NCBI GenBank assembly: GCA_002395965.1
Contig: DGVT01000063.1
Span: forward strand, 17,427 to 47,719
Length of the DNA: 30,293 bases
Direction of reading: 5' to 3'
DNA from: Porphyromonadaceae bacterium UBA4277
Lineage (GTDB): Bacteria > Bacteroidota > Bacteroidia > Bacteroidales > Muribaculaceae
Positions 1 through 6,997 of the stretch are shown here, piece by piece. The translations under genes and the position numbers were made by a program. Each line of letters opens with the position of its first letter. Positions within the stretch are counted from its first letter, which is position 1. The notes under the pieces were generated by a model. That model was given only the letters and a program-made list of their open reading frames with translations, made no database searches and was not told the DNA's origin.

Positions 1-522
1 GAGGTGCGAAAGATCATCCTCTCGCGCCCGGCCGTGGAGGCAGGCGAGAAACTCGGCTTCCTGCCTGGCGACATGAAAGACAAAATCGATCCCTATCTGC
101 AGCCGCTCTACGATGCCCTCGAAGACATGATACCTCATGCCAAGCTCAAGGAATATATGGAAACCGACGTCATCCAGATTGCTCCGCTGGCATTCATGCG
201 CGGCCGCACACTGAATGATGCCATTGTGGTGCTCGACGAAGCACAAAACACCACAATCCACCAGATTAAGATGTTCCTCACACGCCTGGGAATGGGCTCG
301 AAGATGATCGTGACCGGCGACACCACCCAGATCGACCTGCCGCGCTCCACCTCCAGCGGCCTGATACATGCGCTAAAGGTGCTAAAGGGCGTGAATGGAA
401 TAGGACGTGTGGAATTTGAGAAGAAAGACATCGTGCGACACCAGCTCGTGCAGCGCATCGTAGAAGCCTATGAACGCTGGCACGACGAGTACGGGCCCGA
501 CCAGCCGGCCCGCACCGAATAA
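1..522 (+). CDS. phoH: PhoH-family ATPase, C-terminal part (5' truncated by the window edge)
   Basis: PhoH-like proteins are cytoplasmic P-loop ATPases linked to RNA metabolism. Frame 1 is open from the first base (GAG before GTG at 4), so the gene enters from outside and its Walker A motif is not visible. Counting from the GTG at 4, the visible 172 residues hold the family's conserved stretch: RPAVEAGEKLGFLPGD near residue 8, APLAFMRGRTL near 60, the Walker B segment VVLDEAQN (75-82) and the sensor-like MIVTGDTTQIDLP (101-113). The C-terminal VRHQLVQRIVEAYE is also typical. The protein ends in a short charged tail at a TAA. A Fic gene follows after about 60 bp, but sequence remnants suggest ubiE was once the direct neighbour. 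The family call is firm; the exact cellular substrate is not known. Confidence 0.93.
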   Translation, partial: EVRKIILSRPAVEAGEKLGFLPGDMKDKIDPYLQPLYDALEDMIPHAKLKEYMETDVIQIAPLAFMRGRTLNDAIVVLDEAQNTTIHQIKMFLTRLGMGSKMIVTGDTTQIDLPRSTSSGLIHALKVLKGVNGIGRVEFEKKDIVRHQLVQRIVEAYERWHDEYGPDQPARTE

Positions 523-530
523 GAATAATC

Positions 531-586
531 GTGAACGACAAGGTAGAACTATCAAGCCCTACCGGGAAGACAGGTCGAAGCATGAC
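531..586 (+). repeat. Imperfect direct repeat, left copy: diverged duplicate of the ubiE 5' end
   Basis: This stretch resembles the ubiE start at 1621-1677. Shared exact blocks are AGGTAGAAC (541-549 and 1631-1639), ATCAAGCCCTAC (551-562 and 1642-1653) and GGTCGAAGCATGA (573-585 and 1664-1676), in the same order with a one-base length difference. The one-base difference breaks the UbiE frame here, so this copy is non-functional as a ubiE start. Confidence 0.75.
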
Positions 587-1628
587 AGAGAAGTTAGTTA
601 CACTGAAGTTGCAACGTGTCCTGGATGAGTATAATCGTCTGGGAATAGCAAATCAGATAGATTATAACAAATTCTATCTGTACTCACTCATTACCCATTC
701 CACAGCAATCGAAGGTTCTACAGTTACCGAAATAGAAAATCAGTTACTTTTCGACGAGGGGATTGCTGCCAAAGGTAGAACGATGCAAGAGCAACTCATG
801 AATTTAGACCTTAAAAAAGCCTATGAACAAAGCATGAGGTTAGCTCGGTCGCACCAAGATTTTTCAGTGGATTTGCTCAAAAGTCTTTCAGCTGTCGTTA
901 TGACAAACACCGGCAGCAGTTATAACACGCTACAAGGCTCATTTGATGCCTCGAAAGGCGACTTGCGATTACTTAATGTTACGGCTGGCGCAGGAGGGAA
1001 GTCGTATATGAGTTTCATGAAGGTGCCAGATAAACTTAACGATTTCTGCACTATAATTAACCGGGAAAGAAAGAGATTGCTCTCAACACAGAAAGTGATA
1101 GAACAATATCGCTTGAGTTTTGATGCACATTACCGGTTAGTGACGATACACCCCTGGGCCGATGGAAACGGGCGCATGGCTCGCTTGGTGATGAACCATA
1201 TTCAATTTGAGTTTGGTCTGGTGCCATCAAAAGTGGTAAAGGAAAATAAGGCCGATTATATTCAAGCATTAATTGAATCACGAGAGAGCGATGACTCATC
1301 GCCTTTCTGTGAATTTATGTTCAGCGAACACGTCAAGAACTTGGAAAAAGAGATAGAGAACTATAAGGAATCGCTCGATGGTTCACAGAAAAGTTCACAG
1401 AAAAGTTCACAGAAAAATTCACAGAAAAATTCACAGAAAATAATTGAAAGGATGGCCGAAAATCCAGCTATCACCACGCAAACACTGGCCGACGAACTGG
1501 GCGTAAGTCGCCGCACAATCGCAAAGCATGTTAAGCTATTGCAATCGAAAGGAATCGTGAAGCGTGTCGGGCCAGACAAGGGTGGGCACTGGGAAGTGCT
1601 GAATAAGGAGTGGAGTGAAGATGAATAG
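582..1628 (+). CDS. Fic-family protein (predicted AMP/nucleotidyl transferase) with C-terminal winged HTH
   Basis: Fic enzymes transfer AMP or another phosphate-containing group onto target-protein hydroxyls. From the ATG at 582 the protein has 348 residues. An inhibitory helix motif (S/T)xxxEG appears as STAIEG (about 40-45), followed by the Fic core with HPWADGNGRMAR (about 190-201), matching HxFxDGNGRxxR with Trp for Phe. A linker with five SQK(S/N) repeats follows (about 268-286), then a winged helix-turn-helix (LADELGVSRRTIAKHVKLLQSKGIVKR, about 302-328). A GTG at 531 would add 17 residues, but that stretch is a diverged copy of the ubiE 5' end, so 582 is preferred. The stop overlaps the ubiE ATG by 8 bases. 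The gene is AT-richer than both neighbours, suggesting transfer. The HTH suggests self-regulation or DNA binding; the target is unknown. Confidence 0.88.
   Translation: MTEKLVTLKLQRVLDEYNRLGIANQIDYNKFYLYSLITHSTAIEGSTVTEIENQLLFDEGIAAKGRTMQEQLMNLDLKKAYEQSMRLARSHQDFSVDLLKSLSAVVMTNTGSSYNTLQGSFDASKGDLRLLNVTAGAGGKSYMSFMKVPDKLNDFCTIINRERKRLLSTQKVIEQYRLSFDAHYRLVTIHPWADGNGRMARLVMNHIQFEFGLVPSKVVKENKADYIQALIESRESDDSSPFCEFMFSEHVKNLEKEIENYKESLDGSQKSSQKSSQKNSQKNSQKIIERMAENPAITTQTLADELGVSRRTIAKHVKLLQSKGIVKRVGPDKGGHWEVLNKEWSEDE
1382..1441 (+). repeat. Five tandem 12-bp repeats inside the Fic gene
   Basis: TTCACAGAAAAG (last base G or A) is repeated five times without interruption and encodes SQK(S/N). The unit is a multiple of three, so slippage would lengthen or shorten the linker between the Fic and HTH domains without changing frame. 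Confidence 0.9.
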
Positions 1629-2370
1629 CAAGGTAGAACACATCAAGCCCTACGATGAGCATGGGTCGAAGCATGAGCAGGTCGAGCAGATGTTTGACTC
1701 GATAGCCCCGGCCTACGACTTTATGAACCGCGCCATGACGCTTGGCATCGACCGCTGGTGGCGGCGGGTGGCCGTCGGCATGGTGAAACGGCACTTAGGC
1801 AGCAAGGCTGCCGAGGCCGATGTGCTGGACGTGGCCACCGGCACCGGCGACTTTGCCATAGCACTGAAGAAACGCTTGCAGCCGCACTCGGTGACGGGAA
1901 TAGACCTTAGCCGCGGCATGCTCGACGTGGCCGTGAAAAAGGTGGAACAAAACGGCATCACAGGCATCAGCTTCGAGCAGGCCGACTGCCTGAATATGGG
2001 CTTTGCCGAAGCCGCATTCCACGCCGTGACAGTAGCTTTCGGGGTGCGAAATTTCGAGAATCTGCAACAAGGCTACAGCCAGATGTATCGTGTGATGAAG
2101 CCGGGGGCAATGCTGTGTGTGGTGGAACTCTCCACACCCCGCAACCGCCTTGTGCGCTGGTTTTACGACATCTACACGCTGCACATCATCCCGACAATCG
2201 GTGCCATGAAGAGTGGCGACCGCAGTGCCTATCGTTACCTGCCGCTCAGCATCGCTGCCGTGCCGCAAGGCGACGAAATGCTCGCACTGATGCGCGAAGC
2301 AGGCTTCGGACAGTGCCGCGTGAGGCGCCTCACTATGGGCACCTGCTCGATCTATACTGCCATTAAATGA
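1621..2370 (+). CDS. ubiE: Demethylmenaquinone methyltransferase (UbiE/MenG)
   Basis: A SAM-dependent methyltransferase that performs the last step of menaquinone synthesis, demethylmenaquinone to menaquinone, feeding the respiratory chain. The 249-aa length is usual. The N-terminal VEQMFDSIAPAYDFMN (21-36) is a family signature, and the SAM-binding motif I is VLDVATGTGDFAI (68-80). Later family features are VAFGVRNFENLQQGY and a C-terminal GTCSIYTAIK. The ATG at 1621 is chosen over the GTG at 1615 because MNSKVEHIKPY fits the family start. It overlaps the end of the Fic gene, so the two are probably co-transcribed now. Its 5' end exists in a diverged second copy before the Fic gene, evidence that the Fic gene was inserted at this boundary. 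Confidence 0.95.
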   Translation: MNSKVEHIKPYDEHGSKHEQVEQMFDSIAPAYDFMNRAMTLGIDRWWRRVAVGMVKRHLGSKAAEADVLDVATGTGDFAIALKKRLQPHSVTGIDLSRGMLDVAVKKVEQNGITGISFEQADCLNMGFAEAAFHAVTVAFGVRNFENLQQGYSQMYRVMKPGAMLCVVELSTPRNRLVRWFYDIYTLHIIPTIGAMKSGDRSAYRYLPLSIAAVPQGDEMLALMREAGFGQCRVRRLTMGTCSIYTAIK

Positions 2371-2384
2371 ATTTTAGGTGGGCC

Positions 2385-3149
2385 TCACAGGGCAAACAGC
2401 CGTCGGGCATTGGCTGTGGTGGCGGCATCCACCTGCGTCGCGTCGAGGCCTAAGTGCCCGGCAATGCAGTCGCGCACAGCAGCTATCATGGCGGGCTCGT
2501 TGCGCTTGCCGCGATATGGCACAGGCGCAAGATAGGGCGCATCGGTCTCAAGCAGGATGCGATCCAGCCCCATAACCGGCAGCAACTCGCTCACAGTGCT
2601 TTTCTTAAACGTCACCACGCCATTTACCCCAAAGTAGAAGTCACCACGCTTGCGCACGCTCTCCACATCGGCCACACTGCCGGTAAAGCAGTGAAACACG
2701 CCACCGGGCAGCGGCTCGCCGAAGTTGTCCATCACCCACAAAATCTCGTCAAGTGCCTCGCGACAGTGAATAATGAACGGCACGTCAAGCTCACGGCACC
2801 AGTGCAACTGTGTGTCGAGAGCTTCGAGCTGCTGCTCGCGCCATGTCTTGTCCCAGTACAGGTCGATTCCTATCTCACCTATTGCCACGCAGCGTCGCTT
2901 GTCGAGCAGTGGGCGCATAGCCGCTAACACATCGCGAAAGTCGTCGTGAACGTCCTCGGGATGCAATCCGATTGCTACCGACACCATTTCGGGCCACCGG
3001 TCTTGCACCTGCCATAGCCGCCCTATGCTATCGAGGTTCTCGTTGGGCAGAATGAGGTGCTCCACACCAGCTTGAAGGGCACGCTCCATCACTTGGTGGC
3101 GGTCGTCGTCGAATTCGGCCGCATAAATATGGGTGTGAGTGTCAATCAT
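2385..3149 (-). CDS. tatD: TatD-family metal-dependent hydrolase/DNase
   Basis: TatD proteins are TIM-barrel metal-dependent nucleases that trim DNA 3' ends and are linked to DNA repair. The 254 residues carry the expected metal ligands in order: HTH (5-7), H63 in GLHPE, E92 in GEIGID, H128 in IIHCR, H153 in FHCFTG and D203 in LETDAPYLAP. The length is normal and the start MIDTHTH is the family start. The gene converges on ubiE with only 14 bp between stops. Upstream, a 31-bp piece of its own 5' coding sequence recurs at 3287-3317, directly after the polyprenyl synthase stop, which suggests the two genes were once adjacent with an ATGA overlap. Substrate specificity within the TatD family cannot be read from sequence. 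Confidence 0.93.
   Translation of the reverse strand: MIDTHTHIYAAEFDDDRHQVMERALQAGVEHLILPNENLDSIGRLWQVQDRWPEMVSVAIGLHPEDVHDDFRDVLAAMRPLLDKRRCVAIGEIGIDLYWDKTWREQQLEALDTQLHWCRELDVPFIIHCREALDEILWVMDNFGEPLPGGVFHCFTGSVADVESVRKRGDFYFGVNGVVTFKKSTVSELLPVMGLDRILLETDAPYLAPVPYRGKRNEPAMIAAVRDCIAGHLGLDATQVDAATTANARRLFAL
3105..3135 (-). repeat. 31-bp exact direct repeat, copy within the tatD 5' coding region
   Basis: It is identical to 3287-3317, 182 bp away in the same orientation. In this copy it encodes the TatD residues THIYAAEFDD. The duplicate lies outside the present tatD gene. Confidence 0.9.
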
Positions 3150-3244
3150 TATAAAGTGCTTTAATGTTTACTTTTTTAAGTTTTTGTCCAAATTTGACGG
3201 CAGCCCCGAGGCAACAGTCCCTGCGTCGTCAACTCCCTGGCGGT

Positions 3245-3280
3245 GTCAGCTCCCCCCTCTAACTTAGAGGGGGAGCTGAC
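3245..3280. repeat. Near-perfect palindrome (17-bp stem) between tatD and the polyprenyl synthase gene
   Basis: GTCAGCTCCCCC and TCTAA on the left pair with TTAGAGGGGGAGCTGAC on the right, with one bulged C and a one-base centre. A related palindrome (CCCCCTCT, AACTA, AGAGGGGG) lies at 13124-13144. No T-run follows on either strand, so it is better read as a dispersed palindromic repeat than as a terminator. Confidence 0.7.
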
Positions 3281-3286
3281 CGAAAT

Positions 3287-3317
3287 GTCGTCGAATTCGG
3301 CCGCATAAATATGGGTG
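3287..3317 (-). repeat. 31-bp exact direct repeat: orphan copy of the tatD 5' end
   Basis: Read on the minus strand, an ATG overlapping the polyprenyl synthase TGA (ATGA at 3320-3323) would start MTRTHIYAAEFDD, almost the TatD N-terminus, before running into the palindrome. It appears to be the original tatD start, now cut off, with a second start regenerated downstream. Confidence 0.8.
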
Positions 3318-3321
3318 CGGG

Positions 3322-4296
3322 TCATGACTTGCGCGTGGTGAGTGAAATGATAAGCGAGGCAAACGACTGCTTTGCCTCGTCGCTCATCGATGTTGCGGCC
3401 AGTGCCTTCAGTGCAGCTGCGTTATATGCCTCGATGGCCCTGTCGCTAAGCGCTCGCAACCCGAGTCGCTCATAAAGAGCTGTGACGGCAGGCACCTTGA
3501 TGTCGCGCTCTGCCTCAGGGTCGTTGAGCCAGCGGCGCAGCTCCATGGCATCGTCGCCGGTGACACGCTGTATGGCATTAATGAGCAGGAAAGTCTTTTT
3601 ATTGTTCATTATATCGCCGCCTATTTCCTTGCCGAAAGTGGCTGGGTCGCCCCACACGTCGAGGGCATCGTCCTGAAGCTGGAAGGCCAGTCCCAAGTTC
3701 ATGCCCATGTCATACATTGCCTGGCAGTCGGCATCAGCGGCATCGGCCATGATAGCGCCCAACCGGCAGGCACAACCCAAGAGCACCGAAGTCTTGAGGC
3801 GAATCATCTCTATGTATTCGTCCACACCGACGTTGCTGCGCAATTCATAGTCCATGTCCCACTGCTGGCCCTCGTAGATTTCCATAGCGGTGCGATTGAA
3901 AAGGTCGATCACTGCCGGCAAGTGGCGGGTATCGGCACGGGCAACATATTGTGTGGCCATGGTGAGCATGGCGTCACCGCTCAGGATTGCCACGTTATCG
4001 TTCCAGCGGCGGTGCACGGTGGGCTTGCCGCGGCGCACGTCGGCGCGATCCATCACATCGTCGTGCAGCAGTGTGAAGTTGTGAAACAGCTCCAGCCCCA
4101 CGGCAGGCAGCAGGACGTCGTCGGTGTTGCCTCCCAGGGCTTCGCACGACATCAATGCCAGCACGGGCCGCAGCCGCTTTCCGCCCAGTGCCATGGTATA
4201 GGCAATGGGCTCATAGAGCTGCTGAGGTTGAGCCGGATAAGAAATCTGGGCTATGGCTGTGTTTATCGTCTGCAGGTAGTCGTTATAGGTTCTCAT
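3322..4296 (-). CDS. Polyprenyl (geranylgeranyl/farnesyl-type) diphosphate synthase
   Basis: A class I trans-isoprenyl diphosphate synthase that condenses IPP with allylic diphosphates for menaquinone side chains and carrier lipids. In 324 residues the sequence shows GGKRLRP (38-44), the first Asp-rich motif DDVMD (79-83) with RRGKPTVH after it, and the second Asp-rich motif QLQDDALDVWGD (207-216). The first motif is the two-spacer DDxxD form rather than the DDxxxxD of classical bacterial FPP synthases, with Phe at -5, so product chain length (FPP, GGPP or longer) cannot be fixed. The start is 14 bp from the stop of the upstream lipoprotein gene, so the two form an operon on the minus strand. 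The TGA overlaps a vestigial tatD start. Confidence 0.92.
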   Translation of the reverse strand: MRTYNDYLQTINTAIAQISYPAQPQQLYEPIAYTMALGGKRLRPVLALMSCEALGGNTDDVLLPAVGLELFHNFTLLHDDVMDRADVRRGKPTVHRRWNDNVAILSGDAMLTMATQYVARADTRHLPAVIDLFNRTAMEIYEGQQWDMDYELRSNVGVDEYIEMIRLKTSVLLGCACRLGAIMADAADADCQAMYDMGMNLGLAFQLQDDALDVWGDPATFGKEIGGDIMNNKKTFLLINAIQRVTGDDAMELRRWLNDPEAERDIKVPAVTALYERLGLRALSDRAIEAYNAAALKALAATSMSDEAKQSFASLIISLTTRKS

Positions 4297-4310
4297 GATT
4301 GCAATGAAGG

Positions 4311-4946
4311 TTATTTTGATTGATTATATACTGATTGAAATTCCTTGAGCTGCGTCTCATCATATATCTCGCCCAGCAGGGCTGCGCGTCGGTCGATTGC
4401 AGCTGTGTCGGCACCGGGCGCGGCGCGTTCGGCAAGCATCTGCTTAGCAAGGGCTTGCGGTGCGGCAGCACGGCTGTAGAGCACCATCTGGTCTTTGTCG
4501 CCCAGTCGGCTGGCTGCATCGTCGATGGCCCGGTCGAGCAGGGCAATGTGCTCATTCTTGTCCAGCAGGTCGGCAGCCCAGTGCAGCAGAAACAAGCGGT
4601 CGGTAGCCTGGCGGGCATCCATCGAGCCGTCGAGCAAGGCGTTCACGAGCGGCTTGGCATGCTCATCGGCAAAATCGCCTGCACTCAGCGCGATGGCTTG
4701 TGCCACGGCTTGCACCGAGTCGTTGTCGCCCACGGCTTGAATAAACGCACTCGCCAGATGCCCGGCAGTGCCTGGAATGTGCAGACTGTCGGCAGCGGCT
4801 TGATACTGCTCGTCGATGGCTTTGACGGCCGAAGTGTCGCCCCACGCCAGCACGAGCTGGCGACCGAGTTGTTCGCCGCGTTCGCTCACCTGAGTGCAGC
4901 CGGTGAGCAATAGTGCGGCAGCGAGTATTGATAACAGATGTTTCAT
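4311..4946 (-). CDS. Predicted lipoprotein, function unknown
   Basis: No family recognised. The N-terminus is a lipoprotein signal (MKHLLSILAAALLLTGC, lipobox LLTGC, lipidated Cys17), so the 211-aa protein should sit in the cell envelope facing the periplasm or surface. The rest is Ala-, Asp- and Gln-rich and looks mostly helical. It ends 14 bp before the polyprenyl synthase gene on the same strand, implying co-transcription. A second small lipoprotein gene with a similar Ala-rich composition lies upstream on the same strand. No catalytic motif is visible. Confidence 0.8.
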   Translation of the reverse strand: MKHLLSILAAALLLTGCTQVSERGEQLGRQLVLAWGDTSAVKAIDEQYQAAADSLHIPGTAGHLASAFIQAVGDNDSVQAVAQAIALSAGDFADEHAKPLVNALLDGSMDARQATDRLFLLHWAADLLDKNEHIALLDRAIDDAASRLGDKDQMVLYSRAAAPQALAKQMLAERAAPGADTAAIDRRAALLGEIYDETQLKEFQSVYNQSK

Positions 4947-4982
4947 TGTGCTATTTTACTTTTATTAGTTCAAGCTGTCATT

Positions 4983-5027
4983 ATATCGGGCGAAAACTGA
5001 TGTTTTCGAGCAACTTTCGCCCGATAT
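4983..5027. repeat. Strong inverted repeat (13-bp perfect stem) between two lipoprotein genes
   Basis: ATATCGGGCGAAA pairs with TTTCGCCCGATAT around a 19-base loop. It lies downstream of the 5085-5441 gene and upstream of the 4311-4946 gene. There is no T-run on the minus strand, so it may be a factor-assisted terminator, an RNA-processing hairpin or an operator; the sequence cannot decide. Confidence 0.6.
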
Positions 5028-5084
5028 AGGGTGAGTCACTGAATAAAATCAGGCACGATTAGCACCCCATGCCACACACAAGAC

Positions 5085-5441
5085 TTAATCGGCACGCGAT
5101 TGCTGGTCGGCCGCAAACACATGGGCGGCGAGGTCGGGGGCGAGGCGTTGCAGCTCCTCTTCAAGGGCTTTGTCAAACTCGGCCGCCGCCTTTTCATCGC
5201 CATTGAGCTTCATCTGACTGCGAGTGGCAAAGGCGGCGATAATGGCGCGTTGCATGGCAAGCGTGTCGGTAGTGTCGCTCACCGCGATGGCACCGGCGGC
5301 GGCAATGGCTTGCTGTCGCGCCTGCTCAAGGGTTACCATGGTGGCACTATCGGTAATTTGGTTAGCATCCTGCTCGCTGCGTCCACACGAGCAACTTGTC
5401 AGCACGCATGCCAAAATCAATAAAAGGAGTGCATGTTTCAT
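5085..5441 (-). CDS. Small predicted lipoprotein, function unknown
   Basis: No family recognised. The start MKHALLLLILACVLTSC (ATG at 5441) gives a clear lipoprotein signal with lipobox LTSC; the frame stays open to a further upstream ATG at 5525, but that would put 28 residues before the signal peptide and would overlap the promoter-like TAATTTTG at 5463-5470, so the shorter 118-aa form is preferred. The mature part is Ala-, Glu- and Asp-rich, predicted helical, with no conserved motif that I can name. It resembles its downstream neighbour (4311-4946) in signal and composition, so the two may act together in the envelope; that is inference. Confidence 0.75.
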   Translation of the reverse strand: MKHALLLLILACVLTSCSCGRSEQDANQITDSATMVTLEQARQQAIAAAGAIAVSDTTDTLAMQRAIIAAFATRSQMKLNGDEKAAAEFDKALEEELQRLAPDLAAHVFAADQQSRAD

Positions 5442-5462
5442 AAATACTTCTAATTTACAAGG

Positions 5463-5470
5463 CAAAATTA
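5463..5470 (-). promoter_or_regulatory. Bacteroidetes-type -7 box upstream of the small lipoprotein gene
   Basis: On the minus strand this reads TAATTTTG, matching TAnnTTTG, 21 bases before the chosen ATG. The -33 region is weak (ATTG about 21 bases further upstream). Confidence 0.5.
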
Positions 5471-5655
5471 CAATGCTTGCCGAAATCCTCACAATTTTTT
5501 CACACGAAAACGCCGAAACCCCCACAAATTTAGCAGTTTTGCCGAAATCTTAACAATCTTCGCCACTTGCACGCGCACCCCATGCTCACCCCGATTACAC
5601 CGAGTTTTTTAGACTATAAGCCACATAAGGGCATATAAGGGCATATAAGGGCTGA

Positions 5656-5713
5656 CGCACCCAGCATCCTCACCCCTATGACACTGTGCTTCTTAGACTA
5701 TAAGCAACATAAG
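5656..5713 (+). repeat. 56-bp module, copy 1 (diverged)
   Basis: It has the form CGC(AC)CCAGCATC, then ACCCCTATGACACTGTGCTT, ending in AGACTATAAGCAACATAAG. Related copies lie at 5864-5919 and 20630-20685. Confidence 0.8.
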
Positions 5714-5735
5714 AACACATAAGGGCTGACGCCGT

Positions 5736-5860
5736 GTTCGATAGGCGAGGTAACCTCGACTGGAAGTCGAGCATTTGAGTAACCGGGGGTGTCGCCGATG
5801 CGACACCCCCGGCATCAAGCCGCCTCCACAACCTCGCTGTAGGCGAGCACATATACCAGC
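5736..5860 (+). repeat. Triple-hairpin module, copy 1
   Basis: Three hairpins in a row: CTCGAC/GTCGAG around TGGA; CCGGGGGTGTCGC/GCGACACCCCCGG around CGAT; and CTCGC/GCGAG around TGTAG. A clearly homologous copy lies in opposite orientation at 21211-21338, with differences in the loops. Confidence 0.8.
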
Positions 5861-5863
5861 TGG

Positions 5864-5919
5864 CGCCCAGCATCTTCACACCTATGACACTGTGCTTTTT
5901 AGACTATAAGTTACATAAG
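5864..5919 (+). repeat. 56-bp module, copy 2
   Basis: Starts CGCCCAGCATCTTCACACCT and ends TAGACTATAAGTTACATAAG. It is nearly identical to 20630-20685 and more diverged from 5656-5713. It directly precedes palindromic element copy 1. Confidence 0.85.
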
Positions 5920-5943
5920 CAACATATTTTTATGTTTTATTTT

Positions 5944-6339
5944 GTTACTTATAGTCAAAAAACAGCTTGTCGGGCAGTTTTTCGTCGATAGACGAAAATA
6001 TCTCTTTAACCCCACTTTAAGGGAGCACCAGCTCCCTAAGTGGGGACAGGTGGCAGCGCGGGAGCACTACGTCGATAGACGTAGGACAGAAAGAGCCGGG
6101 AAACGCACCGCCGTGTGATCGACCTTGATGAGATGCGCGACATGACAAGGCGTAATGAGTAATGAGTGTGACCACTACACCAGTGACTATCGTTGTCATA
6201 CATCTATCGACGTATGACCTTGTGTTTCGGCGATACAACCCCACTTAGGGAGCTGTCGCTCCTGTAAAGTGGGGCTAAAGAAATATTTTCGTCTTCGACG
6301 AAATGCTACTTACTGACTGTTATTCAGACTGTAAGCAAC
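5944..6339 (+). mobile_element. MITE-like palindromic element, copy 1
   Basis: Core 5980-6303 (324 bp) with inverted ends of about 45 bp: 5980-6025 pairs with the complement of 6259-6303 with few mismatches (TTTCGTCGA, AGACGAAAATAT, CCCCACTTTA blocks). The inversion continues outward through ACAGCTTGT-like and GTTACTTATAGTC/GACTGTAAGCAAC arms. Inside, CTACGTCGATAGACGTAGG pairs with a segment near 6198-6216. Each end also folds on itself (CCCCACTTTAAGGGAGC with GCTCCCTAAGTGGGG). No transposase is encoded. A 75-codon frame on the minus strand is judged spurious. Confidence 0.8.
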
Positions 6340-6367
6340 ATAAGAATGCAAAAAATGTGTTCATTAT

Positions 6368-6765
6368 GTATCTTATAGTCGAAAAAACAGCTTGTCGGGC
6401 AATTTTTCGTCGATAGACGAAAATATCTCTTTAACCCCACTTTAAGGGAGCACCAGCTCCCTAAGTGGGGACAGGTGGCAGCGCGGGAGCACTACGTCGA
6501 TAGACGTAGGACAGAAAGAGCAGGGAAACGCACCGCCGTGTGATCGACCTTGATGAGATGCGCGACATGACAAGGCGTAATGAGTAATGAGTGTGACCAA
6601 TACACCAGTGACTATCGTTGTCATACATCTATCGACGTATGACCTTGTGTTTCGACGATACAACCCCACTTAGGGAGCTGTCGCTCCTGTAAAGTGGGGC
6701 TAAAGAAATATTTTCGTCTTCGACGAAATGCCACCTAACAAGCAGTAATTCAGACTGTAAGTAAC
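6368..6765 (+). mobile_element. MITE-like palindromic element, copy 2
   Basis: Core 6405-6728 (324 bp), nearly identical to copy 1 and in the same orientation, 101 bp after copy 1's core. The linker carries one right arm and one left arm (CAGACTGTAAG and CTTATAGTC). Confidence 0.8.
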
Positions 6766-6936
6766 ATAAGAATGCAAAAAATATGTTCATTATATATCTT
6801 ATAGTCTAAAAAATCGGTGTGAGCGGGGTGAGCGGGGTGCGCCTGCCCGTATATACACTCGCCTACAGCGAGTTAGGCGAGGCGGATTTATTTCGGAGGG
6901 CAGTGCTACCGTAAGTGCATCACAAGTTTGGGCGGC

Positions 6937-6970
6937 AAAAAGGGAGCTCTGCGTGATGCGGGGCTCCCTT
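6937..6970 (-). terminator. Rho-independent terminator of aqpZ
   Basis: On the minus strand AAGGGAGC pairs with GCTCCCTT around a 15-base loop and is followed by a run of T. It lies 28 bp after the aquaporin stop codon. Confidence 0.75.
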
Positions 6971-6997
6971 CGGTTTCAGTGACGGGCACTGATTGTG

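Larger units (their letters stand above)
5526..6936. other. Gene-free repeat cluster 1
   Basis: About 1.4 kb without a credible gene. It contains two copies of a roughly 395-bp palindromic element, one copy of a 125-bp hairpin module, two copies of a 56-bp module and many occurrences of AGACTATAAG or its complement. Near 6849-6885 there is also a partial copy of the hairpin module's end (CTCGCCTACAGCGAG). The same modules recur at 20.16-21.38 kb. Confidence 0.85.

Noticed and set aside
531..581. GTG start of the Fic gene at 531
   Set aside because: The 51 bases are a diverged copy of the ubiE 5' end; the ATG at 582 gives the natural family N-terminus.
6017..6669. Conserved 75-codon minus-strand frames inside palindromic elements (also 20783-21010)
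   Set aside because: They are conserved only because the elements are nearly identical. Copy 3 has a 7-bp deletion that destroys the frame, the frame overlaps the inverted ends, and the product has no recognisable features.
5526..6936. CRISPR array
   Set aside because: Repeats are long, palindromic and unevenly spaced, there are no uniform spacers and no cas genes in the window.
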